Assembly (NCBI GenBank): GCA_034769895.1
Contig: CM068369.1
Coordinates: 424,663,479 to 424,727,478, forward strand
DNA: 64,000 nucleotides
Direction: 5' to 3'
Source of the DNA: Magicicada septendecula
Lineage: Eukaryota > Arthropoda > Insecta > Hemiptera > Cicadidae
Under the pieces are notes generated by a model. The model made no database searches. It was not told the DNA's origin and was given only the letters and a program-made list of their open reading frames with translations. This document shows, piece after piece, positions 1 to 10,023 of this stretch. Position 1 is the stretch's first letter. The number at the start of each line of letters is the position of its first letter. A program made the translations under genes and the position numbers.

Positions 1-467
1 CTACTACCTACATACATTGGTTATCTAACATTTTATAATACATACAATTAAATTCACTACACTTATTTACAATTCTTCATCATTGATTGCTCAGTTATAT
101 CACACTTCAATGTCCAAGGTTGCGAGGTCAATACCATAAAACAATATATTTAAAATTGTTCATTTATGAATTTCAGCCTCCATCATCAAAATTTAGTCTG
201 GGTTTCAAATAACAATTTTCAATTTTATTTTCATTCCACATACGGTTATCTTGTGTATAGTAGCCATAAAATTTCAGTTTATTCATTTTACCATAATAAT
301 CATATACCAGGTCAACATTATTTATTTCTGTCCAGTCTCCATTAGTAGTTGTATTCATTATCAAGTCAGTTATTTTTTCATCATAAAGTAAATTATTATT
401 ATTTAAACATGTATCATCAAAACAATTCTCACTCTCTATTTTAAAAGGTAAATACTTCAAATCATTT
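1..467 (-). pseudogene. Gag-like gene fragment, partial (upstream repeat copy)
   Basis: This stretch is a near-identical direct repeat of 4735-5203, in the same orientation. The minus strand reads an open segment (460 down to 173) starting MKYLPFKIESENC, rich in Asn and Asp, matching the end of the longer gag-like gene at 4939-6263 with only scattered substitutions and a small indel near 270. The match stops at 467, exactly where the left inverted arm continues on its own. The repeat probably extends beyond the window's left edge. The product is unrecognised; I call it gag-like only because the longer copy is coiled-coil-rich and sits directly downstream of an LTR-like arm. Confidence 0.5.
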
Positions 468-1600
468 CATATAGGTGTCCAGTCCTTGTTTGAATCTAAC
501 TCGCAGCCTAAACAATAAAAAGCATTACACACTGTGTTGAAATATTTATAAAGGAATGTCATGTTGTCGACTGTGTCTCGATTCTAAGAACTTTGCGTCT
601 GTGTGACAACCACTCACAAATGCACAAGCACCAACATCTGTGGAGCGCCTAACACACGCTAAACGCAAGGCGCAAAACATGGCTTGATGCGATTTTGCCA
701 AACACATGTTCTCAACATGCCGGAACCATGACTGTAAGCCACACCCATTTATGTGACGAAAGTAAAGGCAGTGAAAATTTTGTCGACATCCAACACACAG
801 AAAAACACATGTGTTACCTGTACAGACATTAAAACTTCGACAACGAAGGCTGCGAACGACGATGAAATTTGTTCGCGGGAAAGGCAGTGATGCCCGCCCG
901 GATGTAACATCGAAAAGTAACAGTCTTCTTCCCAGTCTAATAACACCTTCAGACCGCGCGGTCATAAAAAATCTTAGCTCGAGCATATTAAGGTCGGCCG
1001 ACCAAACAAGACGTACCAGAGACGTGTAAAGCAGTATAAATTAATAATATATACAGTAAAATCAGTGCGAAGTTTAATACGAGTGAACCACAATGTTTTG
1101 AACATCGAATTAGAGAACTCTGGGGGACGCGCCATGCAGTCGGGAGAACCGAAGCTGCACACGTAATTGTATCCATTCAAATATATTATTATTTTAAATA
1201 AAAAGGGGGTAATTTGTATGTGTGTGCGTGTGGGCAAACTGGGTAACTTTCTTGAAATTAAGAATTAATATAAGTAATAATGTCCGAGTAAATCTTTTTT
1301 TTTGTTGTGGTGTAAATTTGAAAAGAAAATTAATAAAATGACAGTACAAGTTTGAATAGAAACATTTGTGAAACAAGTAAAATTGAAAGTAGTAAAAGGA
1401 AATCATAAATATAATGGTCTAATAAAATTTGAGTTGTTTTACATAAATGCGAGTTGAATATGTTACTGAGTTAACCTTGAACCCTGCTTGTATTACGCCT
1501 TTCGTGCGACGGACTTTGGGTTGGAAGGTGAGTTATCCTGGGTAAGCAAATATTTAAATGGTAAAAGTCTCTTATTAATCTGAGTTAACACAGTTGGCGC
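450..1600 (+). repeat. Left inverted arm, LTR-like, ending at a TGGCGC motif
   Basis: Inverted copy of 6472-7498. The homology includes the gag-derived 18 bp at 450-467, then about 1.1 kb of LTR-like sequence. It ends with TTAACACA, a GT spacer and TGGCGC (1595-1600), the usual start of a gypsy-class primer-binding site. The two arms diverge immediately after TGGCGC. This arm carries an extra 116 bp between two copies of AAAGGCAGTGA (764-774 and 880-890) that the right arm lacks. Short open frames on both strands here are mirrored in the other arm and look non-coding. Confidence 0.7.
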
Positions 1601-4600
1601 ATCTGAACGAGATCACTCGACTTCTCTGTTCGAGATCCCAACAACGAAAAGTCGAACAGATACGCACCACAGCGCACCTCCCCTTCTAACATGTTTCCCC
1701 AAAAAATCCAAATTCCTGGCTTATATCATGCCAGATCCTCAACCGATATGTTCCCCCTTACAGGCAAACTGTGTCGCCTTTGGCAAATACTGGGCGCATA
1801 CATACACCTATAATATTTTCTAAACAAACTCATCCTTTAAAATTTAAGTTCAAAATCAGATTGTATCAAAACAAAACAAAATCTCTTATCTGAATGGATT
1901 AAATCTCTTTGTTATTATTACTGAAAAAAAAACAAATAAATTGAATATTTAATTAAAACATGAACCGCCTTATCTTAACATTTGATTATACATATATCCT
2001 AAACAATATAATTCAATAACGCTTTAATACGCATAAACAATAATACAATCAGAATTAATACAAACATCATTTTGATGGCAGGCACCAAAAACATTTTTTT
2101 TTCTACCCCCCTTTTAATCCCTTAACCCCTGATACCCATTACATATGCATGTGTTATGCGCTAGGCTTCTTGGCCTTTTCCAGCCTCATCCTAGCCGTAA
2201 ACCACATCTCCCTCGTGAACTGTAACTGGGTCATCGCCCATCCACACTCACTATTACCCCCCCCAGACTGTAGCATCTAGTTGTTTTCACAAGGACTGAT
2301 GCGGAAGTGGTGGACATTTTTTTCTTTTATTCCACCCCCATCCTTGCTTCGGCGTTACAATAAAATTCGGTATTACACCTACTATTCTTGATTTATACAC
2401 CCCTAATGGACTACCACCCCTATCTGGGTGAAAATAGCCCTGTTCCAAAATTTGGTAGATTCCCCAAAAAATAACCCCCCTACTAAATCTAACAAACCAC
2501 CGGGTTAACAAAATAAAACAAACCACAAGCCGGTTATATCAAGTAAAATTTATGATTTGCCATAATTAACTACTTTCACGGTCATGATCCGGTGAGGTCA
2601 TGACCGCACTTAGGTGGAGAATCTACAGTTACAACATAAATTATAAATTGTCATTAATAAAATTTATATGAGCAGTAATATACACCTCTAAGTTTCCAGA
2701 CACTATCTTAGCACAACCATTTCTTTTACATGAATATTTGTTTTCATCAATTATTATTTAATTTACAATTCAAATTTGAATTCCAGTGAAAATAAAGTTA
2801 AGTTCATTATTAAAATCATCTTTTCTATTAATTTAATTACCAAATTAATTGACTTATATTTAATTTCTCAAACTCTAAATTCATTATTTCAATCTTATTT
2901 GTTCGAAACAATTTCATTTGTTTTAATTACATTTTACAAAAGGACCCTACAAAAAATATTATCTCCATTCCATCACAGGTGTTTCTTTTATTTCACAATA
3001 GGATTTTCCACTGGCAATGATTCGGCAGACTGCAACATTTCGTTATTGTTAATTCAGCATGCCTGTAGACATTAGTCACAACATACAACACCCCTGTTTC
3101 CATCAACAGTGGTCTGCCAGACTGGTGTTATAAACACAGTTATAAACACTCCTTCAGTCTAAACATTCTGCTTACCTCACCTCTAATACCTGTACTTTTC
3201 TATAAATCTTTTAATGTTAACATATTTAACAAAGTCTATATATTACATTTCAAGCCAAATATAATTTTAATTCATTAATAAAATTAACCTTTTTAAATTA
3301 TTTGTTTAACTTGAAAATTCTTTAATAATCTCCACTCAAAACAGTTTAACTTTAATTACAGCTATATGAAGTTAATGTATAAAATATATAAAATTACAGT
3401 TCAATTTAAATAAAAATGAAGTTACACATCACCAGCCTTCATATTATTAAGTTACTCCAGGGACGACTCAAATTTAATTTAATCTCTTCGTACATTCAAA
3501 ACAATTTCCATTACTTTAATTACATTTATCAAAAAGATTCTAATTAGTCTAATATTTCAGTTTTTCTTAATACTTCAATAAATTTTACAAACATTCCATT
3601 ATTTGTTTCAAATCTCTCTTTAAATTCCTCCTCCACCATCGCATTCTTAATACCGTTATCCTCTACTCATAACCTAACATAGCAGGTACCACAAAATAAT
3701 AATTAAACCTTTTGGTTACATTGCTTTTGTTTCAAAATATTTTCAAAAATTATTTTTTTTTCTCTAACTACCCGTGAATAGGTTATATCTTATATGTACA
3801 GGATCATTGTTTATCGAGATGCGATTGAAGACGAACAGAACCCCACTTTTATGACAGTGAATAACTACCCTTCTAACGGTACTGAATTCTATACCTGTCG
3901 CCTTTTCCCGAAAATAATAAACAAACCACAACCACTAATCTATGACCTCATCTCAATAAACAATAATCCTATTAGCTTATACAGAAAATTTGTTTATCTC
4001 GTTTGTCTACTCAGCCACAAAACTTCTCTACCAACTATCTAATTAAGGGATGAGTTTACAATTCGTGAATAACACCAGTTTTTAATTTTGAGGATTGCCC
4101 TAATGTATTGTTTAGAATTAAGGCAGTCAAATGGTTCCAAAAAGTGTGCCAAATCTATGTAACTATTGTTTATGTTTTCTCTAAGGGGAGGGTTAGGGAA
4201 ATCGGGAAGATAAAAAGGGTAAGGATCATTTATAGGTCAAGAACTAGGACTAAAGGTAAGGACAAAACTTCCTCCGGAAATAAGGGTAAATGGAGAAAAC
4301 CAAGGCTTGCGTGGGCAGGGGCGCGTCCCTGAAATAGACGAACCCCACTGGGACAAGTGGGGAACATCTATCCGCTACCACTTACTGTTTTATATTAACT
4401 TCCTAATTTTAGAGTTATTTAGTTTATATTCAATTACCAAATTTAATGTATTCAAACAACTTAACATTTATTTTTTAATTTCTCATGATCAACTTCAAAT
4501 CTCATAAAATAATTTAAACTCATTAGAAAAATTCAACCATATAACATTTAAATCAATCAAGGATATTTAAACAGTTCAAATTATTTTAATTAAATCAATT

Positions 4601-4734
4601 ATTGAAAACACAACATTTTAATTACTTTCACACATTGCAATAACTACAACTCATTCATTATCTTCTTCCAAATTATTTTTGTTATTTATTTAAGCTGCAA
4701 AACATTAATATTATTATTATCATCACAACAAGTT
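1601..4734. other. Non-coding spacer between the inverted arms
   Basis: About 3.1 kb of AT-rich DNA with no convincing coding sequence. The first 80 bp contain a leader-like stretch with repeated CGAGATC and GTCGAACAG motifs just after the primer-site-like sequence. Mildly GC-richer patches lie at 2160-2500 and 4180-4370. The short open frames at 2776-3075, 3794-4042 and 4108-4507 show no domain I recognise. I see no pol-like motif (no protease DTG, no YVDD, no integrase zinc finger) on either strand. Confidence 0.5.
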
Positions 4735-5203
4735 CTACTACCTACATACATTGGTTATCTAACATTTTATAATACATACAATTAAATTCACTACACTTAT
4801 TTACAATTCTTCATCATTGATTGCTCAGTAATATCACACTTCAATGTCCAAGGTTGCGAGGTCAATACCATAAAACAATATATTTAAAATTGTTCATTTA
4901 TGAATTTCAGCCTCCATCATCAAAATTTAGTCTGGGTTTCAAATAACAATTTTCAATTTTATTTGCATTCCACATACGGTTATCTTGTGTATAGTAGCCA
5001 AAAATTTCAGTTTATTCATTTTACCATAATAATCATATACCAGGTCAACATTATTTATTTCTGTCCAGTCTCCATTAGTAGTTGTATTCATTATCAAGTC
5101 AGTTATTTTTTCATCATAAAGTAAATTATTATTATTTAAACATGTATCATCAAAACAATTCTCACTCTCTATTTTAACAGGTAAGTACTTCAAATCATTT
5201 AAC
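4735..5203. repeat. Second copy of the 1-467 direct repeat
   Basis: Begins with the same CTACTACCTACATACATTGG as position 1 and stays near-identical to 467/5203. It carries the 3' part of the minus-strand gag-like gene. The spacing of 4734 bp between the copies is roughly the size of one gag-plus-spacer unit. Confidence 0.85.
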
Positions 5204-6263
5204 ATCTCTTTCAACTCATTATAATTTCTCTGCAACTTATATAATTCTGTTTCTTTATCAACACACAATTCTCTATCTAAATCTCACTCATCATAACACC
5301 ATATCACATTTTCAACCCCATTCCACACAGAGGGTACTAATTTATACCAAAAAGGGATATAACTCAAATCTTCCATTAAATAGGGTCTCTTGCCCTCCAA
5401 TAATAACATTTTTGAACACCTTGGTTCATCACAAATAAGGGGAAAATTTACCCTCTGCCCTACACATTCAGCTACTCTTTCTTTCCATTTTTTTCCTAAT
5501 TCATCAACACTAATTACTGCCTCGTTACAACATATAACGCTCTCTCTCTCTCACTCACTATTTCACTATCTACTTTCAATGTATCACTCTCTGATACCAC
5601 CCTTTCAATCACATTACCATTTTCAATATCATTGTTAACATTTGTTACCTTACTCTCTACTACCACATTTTTAATTATATTCTCATTTTCGACATTTTTG
5701 TCATCCTTTGTTAATGTTTTATTATCATTATTAGTTATACTTTTAATCCGTTCTTCTACTGACACTACTATTTTCTCAATATCTTGTTTCAATTCGTTAC
5801 AACTATTTTCGCATTTCATTTTTACCTCATCAATGTCAAATTTAAGTACATCTAATTTACAATTAAATTCACTTTTAATTTCAGTCTTAATTTCATTCAT
5901 TCAATTTGTTATTCTGTACTTCTAATTTACAGTTAAAGTCACTTTTCATTTCATTCAATGTTATGTAGTTACTGTCAAAACGTTTACTTAATTCGTTAAA
6001 TTTACTATTCTGTTCCTTTAATTTTTCATCATTACTATCAAATCGTTTACTTAAAAGGTTAAATAAGTCATTCATGGACATCTCTTTTTCTTTTGAATTT
6101 TTTTTAATTGTCACGGGAGTAGAAATCGCTCCCGGCATACTAATTACAAATTTTTCTACATTACGGTCATCTATTGATAGTGACTCTGTTTGAATACCTG
6201 ATTCAGCATTTGTTTAACTCTCTGTTTGACTGTCAGAGAAGCTGACTTCATTATTGTCTGCCA
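4939..6263 (-). pseudogene. Gag-like gene with coiled coil, broken
   Basis: The minus strand opens with ATG at 6263 (MADNNEVSFSDSQTES), hits a stop after 16 codons, then continues in the same frame through 6138-5893. Further segments follow at 5900-5514 and 5268-4939, with readable sequence between them. The N-terminal half repeats SKRFDSN (two copies) and is rich in Lys, Glu and Asn, so it is probably a coiled coil. The middle holds a Trp/Tyr-rich segment (around 5280-5460). The last segment ends near the direct repeat. It lies about 210 bp inside the right LTR-like arm, which suits a gag-type first gene. There is no zinc knuckle and no pol downstream, so the element would be non-autonomous. 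Function is inferred from position and composition only. Confidence 0.45.
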
Positions 6264-6471
6264 TTTTTATATTGTAAATTTACTACTTTTAATTTACATA
6301 TACTGCTCTTAGACTTATTTCTACAACATCTTATATTTACTCTAACCTTAACTCATTGTCTTGCGTACTTTACGTAATTTTTTCCGTATTGTTATTCAAC
6401 CTTCAACCATACTTGTATTCGCTTTTAGGTGCCGATTTATAATTATTTTACAAATCGAGTCTCTGTTCGCA

Positions 6472-7498
6472 GCGCCAACTGTGTTAACTCAGATTAATAA
6501 GAGACTTATACCATTTAAATATTTGCTTACCCAGGATAACTCACCTTCCAACCCAAAGTCCGTCGCACGAAAGGCGTAATACAAGCAGCGTTCAAGGTTA
6601 ACTCAGTAACATATTCAACTCGCATTTATGTAAAACAACTCAAATTTTATTAGACCATTATATTTATGATTTCCTTTTACTACTTTCAATTTTACTTGTT
6701 TCATAAATGTTTCTATTCAAACTTTTACTGTCATTTTATTAATTTTCTTTTCAAATTTACACCACAACAAAAGATTTACTCGGACATTATTACTTATATT
6801 AATTCTTAATTTCAAGAAAGTTACCCAGTTTGCCCACACGCACACACATACAAATTACCCCCTTTTTATTTAAAATAATAATATATTTGAATGGATACAA
6901 TTACGTGTGCAGCTTCGGTTCTCCCGACTGCATGGCGCGTCCCCCAGAGTTCTCTAATTCAATGTTCAAAACATTGTGGTTCACTCGTATTAAACTTCGC
7001 ACTGATTTTACTGTATATATTATTAATTTATACTGCTTTACACGTCTCTGGTACACTTGTTTGGTCGGCCGACCTTAATATGCTTGAGCTAAGATTTTTT
7101 ATGACCGCGCGGTCTGAAGGTGTTATTAGACTGGGAAGAAGACTGTTACTTTTCGATGTTACATCCGGGCGGGCATCACTGCCTTTACTTTCGTTACATA
7201 AATGGGTGTGGCTTACAGTCATGGTTTCGGCATGTTGAGAACATGTGTTTGGCAAAATCGCATCAAGCCATGTTTTGCGCCTTGCGTTTAGCGTGTGTTA
7301 GGCGCTCCACAGATGTTGGTGCTTGCGCATTTGTGAGTGGTTGTCACAGACGCAAAGTTCTTGGAATCGTGGCACAGTCAACAACATGACATTCCTTTAT
7401 AAATATTTCAACACAGTGTGTAATGCTTTTTATTGTTTAGGCTGCGAGTTAGATTCAAACAAGGACTGGACACCTATATGAAATGATTTGAAGTATTT
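6472..7498 (-). repeat. Right inverted arm, LTR-like, with TGGCGC on its inner end
   Basis: Reverse complement of 450-1600, lacking the 116-bp block. On the minus strand it ends TTAACACA-GT-TGGCGC (6477-6472) and is followed by a leader and the gag-like ATG at 6263. That order (LTR, primer site, leader, gag) makes this arm the better candidate for a true 5' LTR. The outer end (7481-7498) still matches the gag-derived 18 bp found at 450-467, so the arms share more than an LTR. Confidence 0.7.
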
Positions 7499-8151
7499 TA
7501 AAAGATGAAAACAGAAATTAATAAAAAATAAAAAACCTTCTAATTCGCCCCATTACAGAGGTGACTCGATAGCTTGGCTATCGAGAATTAAGTACACTTA
7601 AAACATAACTTTTATAGATGAAAGACACTTTTCAAAAGACTATAATTTTCTCTAAGCAATAAATAAAACAAAAGAAATGTAAACTGTAGTATCGATAATC
7701 ATACGTTGTAACGTTAATCTTGAAATGTAAGTTATAATCACTTAATTAAATAACACCATTCTTCAAATGGTTTGTGTAATCTTGCAAGCTCCTTGAAGAG
7801 CATAGTATAATTCAGACGTCTTTACTAGATTTACAGAGACTCGGATCCGAGGTAAATTACATGATCAATATGGTCCCTTGTTTAACAGAAAACATTTTAA
7901 ATATTGCAGTATAAATTTTTATGTTATGGGATCTAGTTATATGATTTGTTAATAAAGAGATGTCATCTTATTACATATTGAAGTGAGTGCATAAATCAGT
8001 GAAATACCTTCCCCTTGTGTCCTAATAAATAGCGTAAATATTATTGTTCTATGTGTTAAGTTTAATTTCAGTTTGTTATAACGTAGGCAGCCTGTATAAT
8101 TGGCTAGAGTCAATTATGATGGGTTCCCTGGATTTGTAACGTAGCCCTGAA
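7499..8151. other. AT-rich stretch without a recognisable gene
   Basis: No coding sequence is seen. The only structure is a perfect 9-bp stem with a 3-nt loop at 7565-7585 (CTCGATAGC/GCTATCGAG), just after CAGAGGTG, which is compatible with a hAT-type terminus but unmatched elsewhere. Confidence 0.4.
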
Positions 8152-9108
8152 CATTACAACGATGCTCTGTTTGAAATAAGCGAAGGAAGTTTTGAAAATA
8201 AAGTAAAGAATTTGGCTGCATCTTTGGCCAAAAAATTGCAAAATTTTGAGTTCATTTGCGTGCTTATTTTGTGGTATAATATTTTAAGTAAAATTGACAT
8301 TGTTAGTAAAATTATTCAAAAACCGAACTTTGATGTTGCTCAATGTTGTACTCATTTAAATAATCTGAAGAAATTTTTGAAAGCTTATCGCTCCGATGAA
8401 GGTTTTAATGATCTATTGATTGATGCTAAAGAAATAGCATCCAGCTTAGACATAGAACCTAAATTCATAAAACAAAGAGGCTTAAAACCGCGCAAAGTAA
8501 AAAAACAGTTTGACTATGAACCGATGTACGACGAAACTTTAAAGTTCAAAGTTGATTGTTTTTTTAATGCTCTAGACGTAATCATCACATCAGTGGATGA
8601 ACGATTCCGAATTCTTTCTTCTTATTCTAATAATTTCGCGTTTTTATGGAATATTGATAAATTTAAAAATTATTCTGAAAAAGAACAACTAGAATTATGT
8701 CAAAAAGTTGAAAATGTATTAAACGACAAAACTCGCAATGAACGAGATATAATTGCTGTAGAACTTGTTAAAGAATTGCAATATTTACAAAATTTTGATG
8801 AAAAAGTTGTTACGTCTCCAGAAGAAATTTTAAATTATATAACAATTAACAACTTAGTGGATTCTTTCCCTAATACGAGCATAATACTTCGTATTTTATT
8901 AACAATGCCGGTTTCTGTTGCTACCGCAGAACGTTCTTTTTCAAAACTCAAAATAATAAAAAATTATTTAAGATCGACCATGGGGCAAAACTGACTAAGT
9001 AATCTTGCTATCATCTCAATAGAATCAGATCTATTAAAAGAATTAGACACCCAAGATTTAATTAAACAATTTGCAAAAACCAAAGCACGAAAAGCTCAAT
9101 TCACTTAG
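8152..9108 (+). pseudogene. hAT-superfamily transposase, C-terminal part, disrupted
   Basis: The frame is open from 8152 to 8991, stops at TGA (8992-8994), and continues in the same frame to a natural stop at 9106-9108. The N-terminal piece (HYNDALFEIS) enters without a start codon, so the zinc-finger end is missing. The C-terminus carries the hAT dimerisation signature: LTMPVSVATAERSFSKLKII followed, past the stop, by LSNLAIISIESDLL. In intact relatives this region reads through. Such transposases cut and rejoin element ends in the nucleus. About 300 codons remain compared with 550-800 in full-length members. With no start codon and an internal stop it is a dead copy. Confidence 0.85.
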
Positions 9109-9480
9109 TTAAAATGATAATACGAGTTATAACTGGACATTAACCTTTATCTTTAAAAGATGACGTATTGCATTATTAATATAATAGATTGTTTTTATTT
9201 GTTGATCAGTTTTGTTCTATATGATGCATTGTATGTAAACAAATATATCTAATGTTTCAAATATATTTTTATTTCTGTGTATAAATGTATAATTACATAC
9301 CTCAATGAGAAAATACTTGTTCGGCTTGTTCGTTACCAGTTTAGTAAGTGCCTGTTGTAAAATATAAAAATGAAAATAAATTCATGAAAATACTTTTTAA
9401 AATTATTTTTGGACAGTTGATAATACTTAACATGTACCTTTACCCATATATTAGCATTATAAAAATTGTAGGCGACATAT
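9109..9480. other. AT-rich 3' flank of the hAT transposase
   Basis: No gene seen. It probably belongs to the same hAT element, since a hAT-like right end follows at 9548. Confidence 0.4.
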
Positions 9481-9548
9481 ACAAAATTGCACAAGGGCGC
9501 CAAACACAAAATTGCACAAGGGCGCCAACAGTGCTAGGCGCGGGCCTG
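9481..9548. repeat. Tandem 25-bp repeat and probable hAT right terminus
   Basis: Two near-identical 25-bp units beginning ACAAAATTGC and containing GGGCGCC lie at 9481-9505 and 9506-9530. They are followed by a GC-rich end, CTAGGCGCGGGCCTG, finishing at 9548. Read on the other strand it starts CAGGCCCG, which is typical of hAT termini. The next 8 bp (AGATGAGG) would be the target duplication, but I find no matching left end, so the boundary is tentative. Confidence 0.45.
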
Positions 9549-9789
9549 AGATGAGGAATGACTTGAAATGCAGCACATCAAGCAGTAAAGTGTGGGATCA
9601 CCTTTATACACAACCATTTTGAAATATTTCTTCAGAAACCAAAATAAGTTGGCAAAATCATAGCGACATATTCTCTCATCAGCGGCACATTTTTTGAACA
9701 AATCAATTGACAGATTATCTGGGGTCACATACCATTAAGGGGTTATGCCAACACCATGGTAATAATTTCCAAATTTAGAACACCTTTGA
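9549..9789. other. Unassigned sequence
   Basis: A 64-codon minus-strand open frame spans 9534-9728, but it resembles no family I know and overlaps the hAT end. No feature supported. Confidence 0.3.
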
Positions 9790-10023
9790 AGGATATGTTG
9801 TAAAAACTATACGTTGAAATATCTAAGAGAGGACTGTGTATTAATAAAAGTAAAACTAAATAACATGAAAAATAGCCAAAGAAATATTAATAATAATGGC
9901 TTTACTACTGCCAAGTATACATTCAGTCACGCTAAAGTTTTCACCTACTTAAGAGCTGAAACTGACAAGACGGAGATTGCTGAAATTAAATCATGTATAC
10001 AATAGGCCAATCGCTGCTACTAT
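9790..10023 (+). pseudogene. LINE (RTE/Jockey-like) ORF2 3' region, upstream half
   Basis: The frame 9814-10005 contains FTYLRAETDKTEIAEIKSCI, resembling the conserved region just after the reverse transcriptase in many insect LINEs (usually F-x-YLG with an acidic stretch and EIKxRI). After a TAG it continues ANRCYY up to the LTR insertion. The other half resumes at 43815 in the same frame with GYKKLM, matching the family's usual ANRCYYGLKKL-type block. It is split by the LTR array. The last four bases (CTAT, 10020-10023) are the array's target duplication. Confidence 0.7.
10020..10023. repeat. Target-site duplication CTAT, left copy
   Basis: CTAT precedes the first LTR's TGTTACA and is repeated at 43811-43814 right after the last LTR's TTACA end. 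Four bases is a usual duplication length for gypsy-class integrases. Confidence 0.85.

Noticed and set aside
2776..4507. Several 60-100 codon plus-strand frames between the inverted arms
   Set aside because: No recognisable domain, no conservation visible within the window, and composition follows the AT-rich background.
450..7498. Inverted arms as terminal inverted repeats of one large DNA transposon
   Set aside because: No direct target duplication outside the arms, the outer flanks are themselves inverted copies, and the inner TGGCGC boundaries fit LTR ends better. Not fully excluded.
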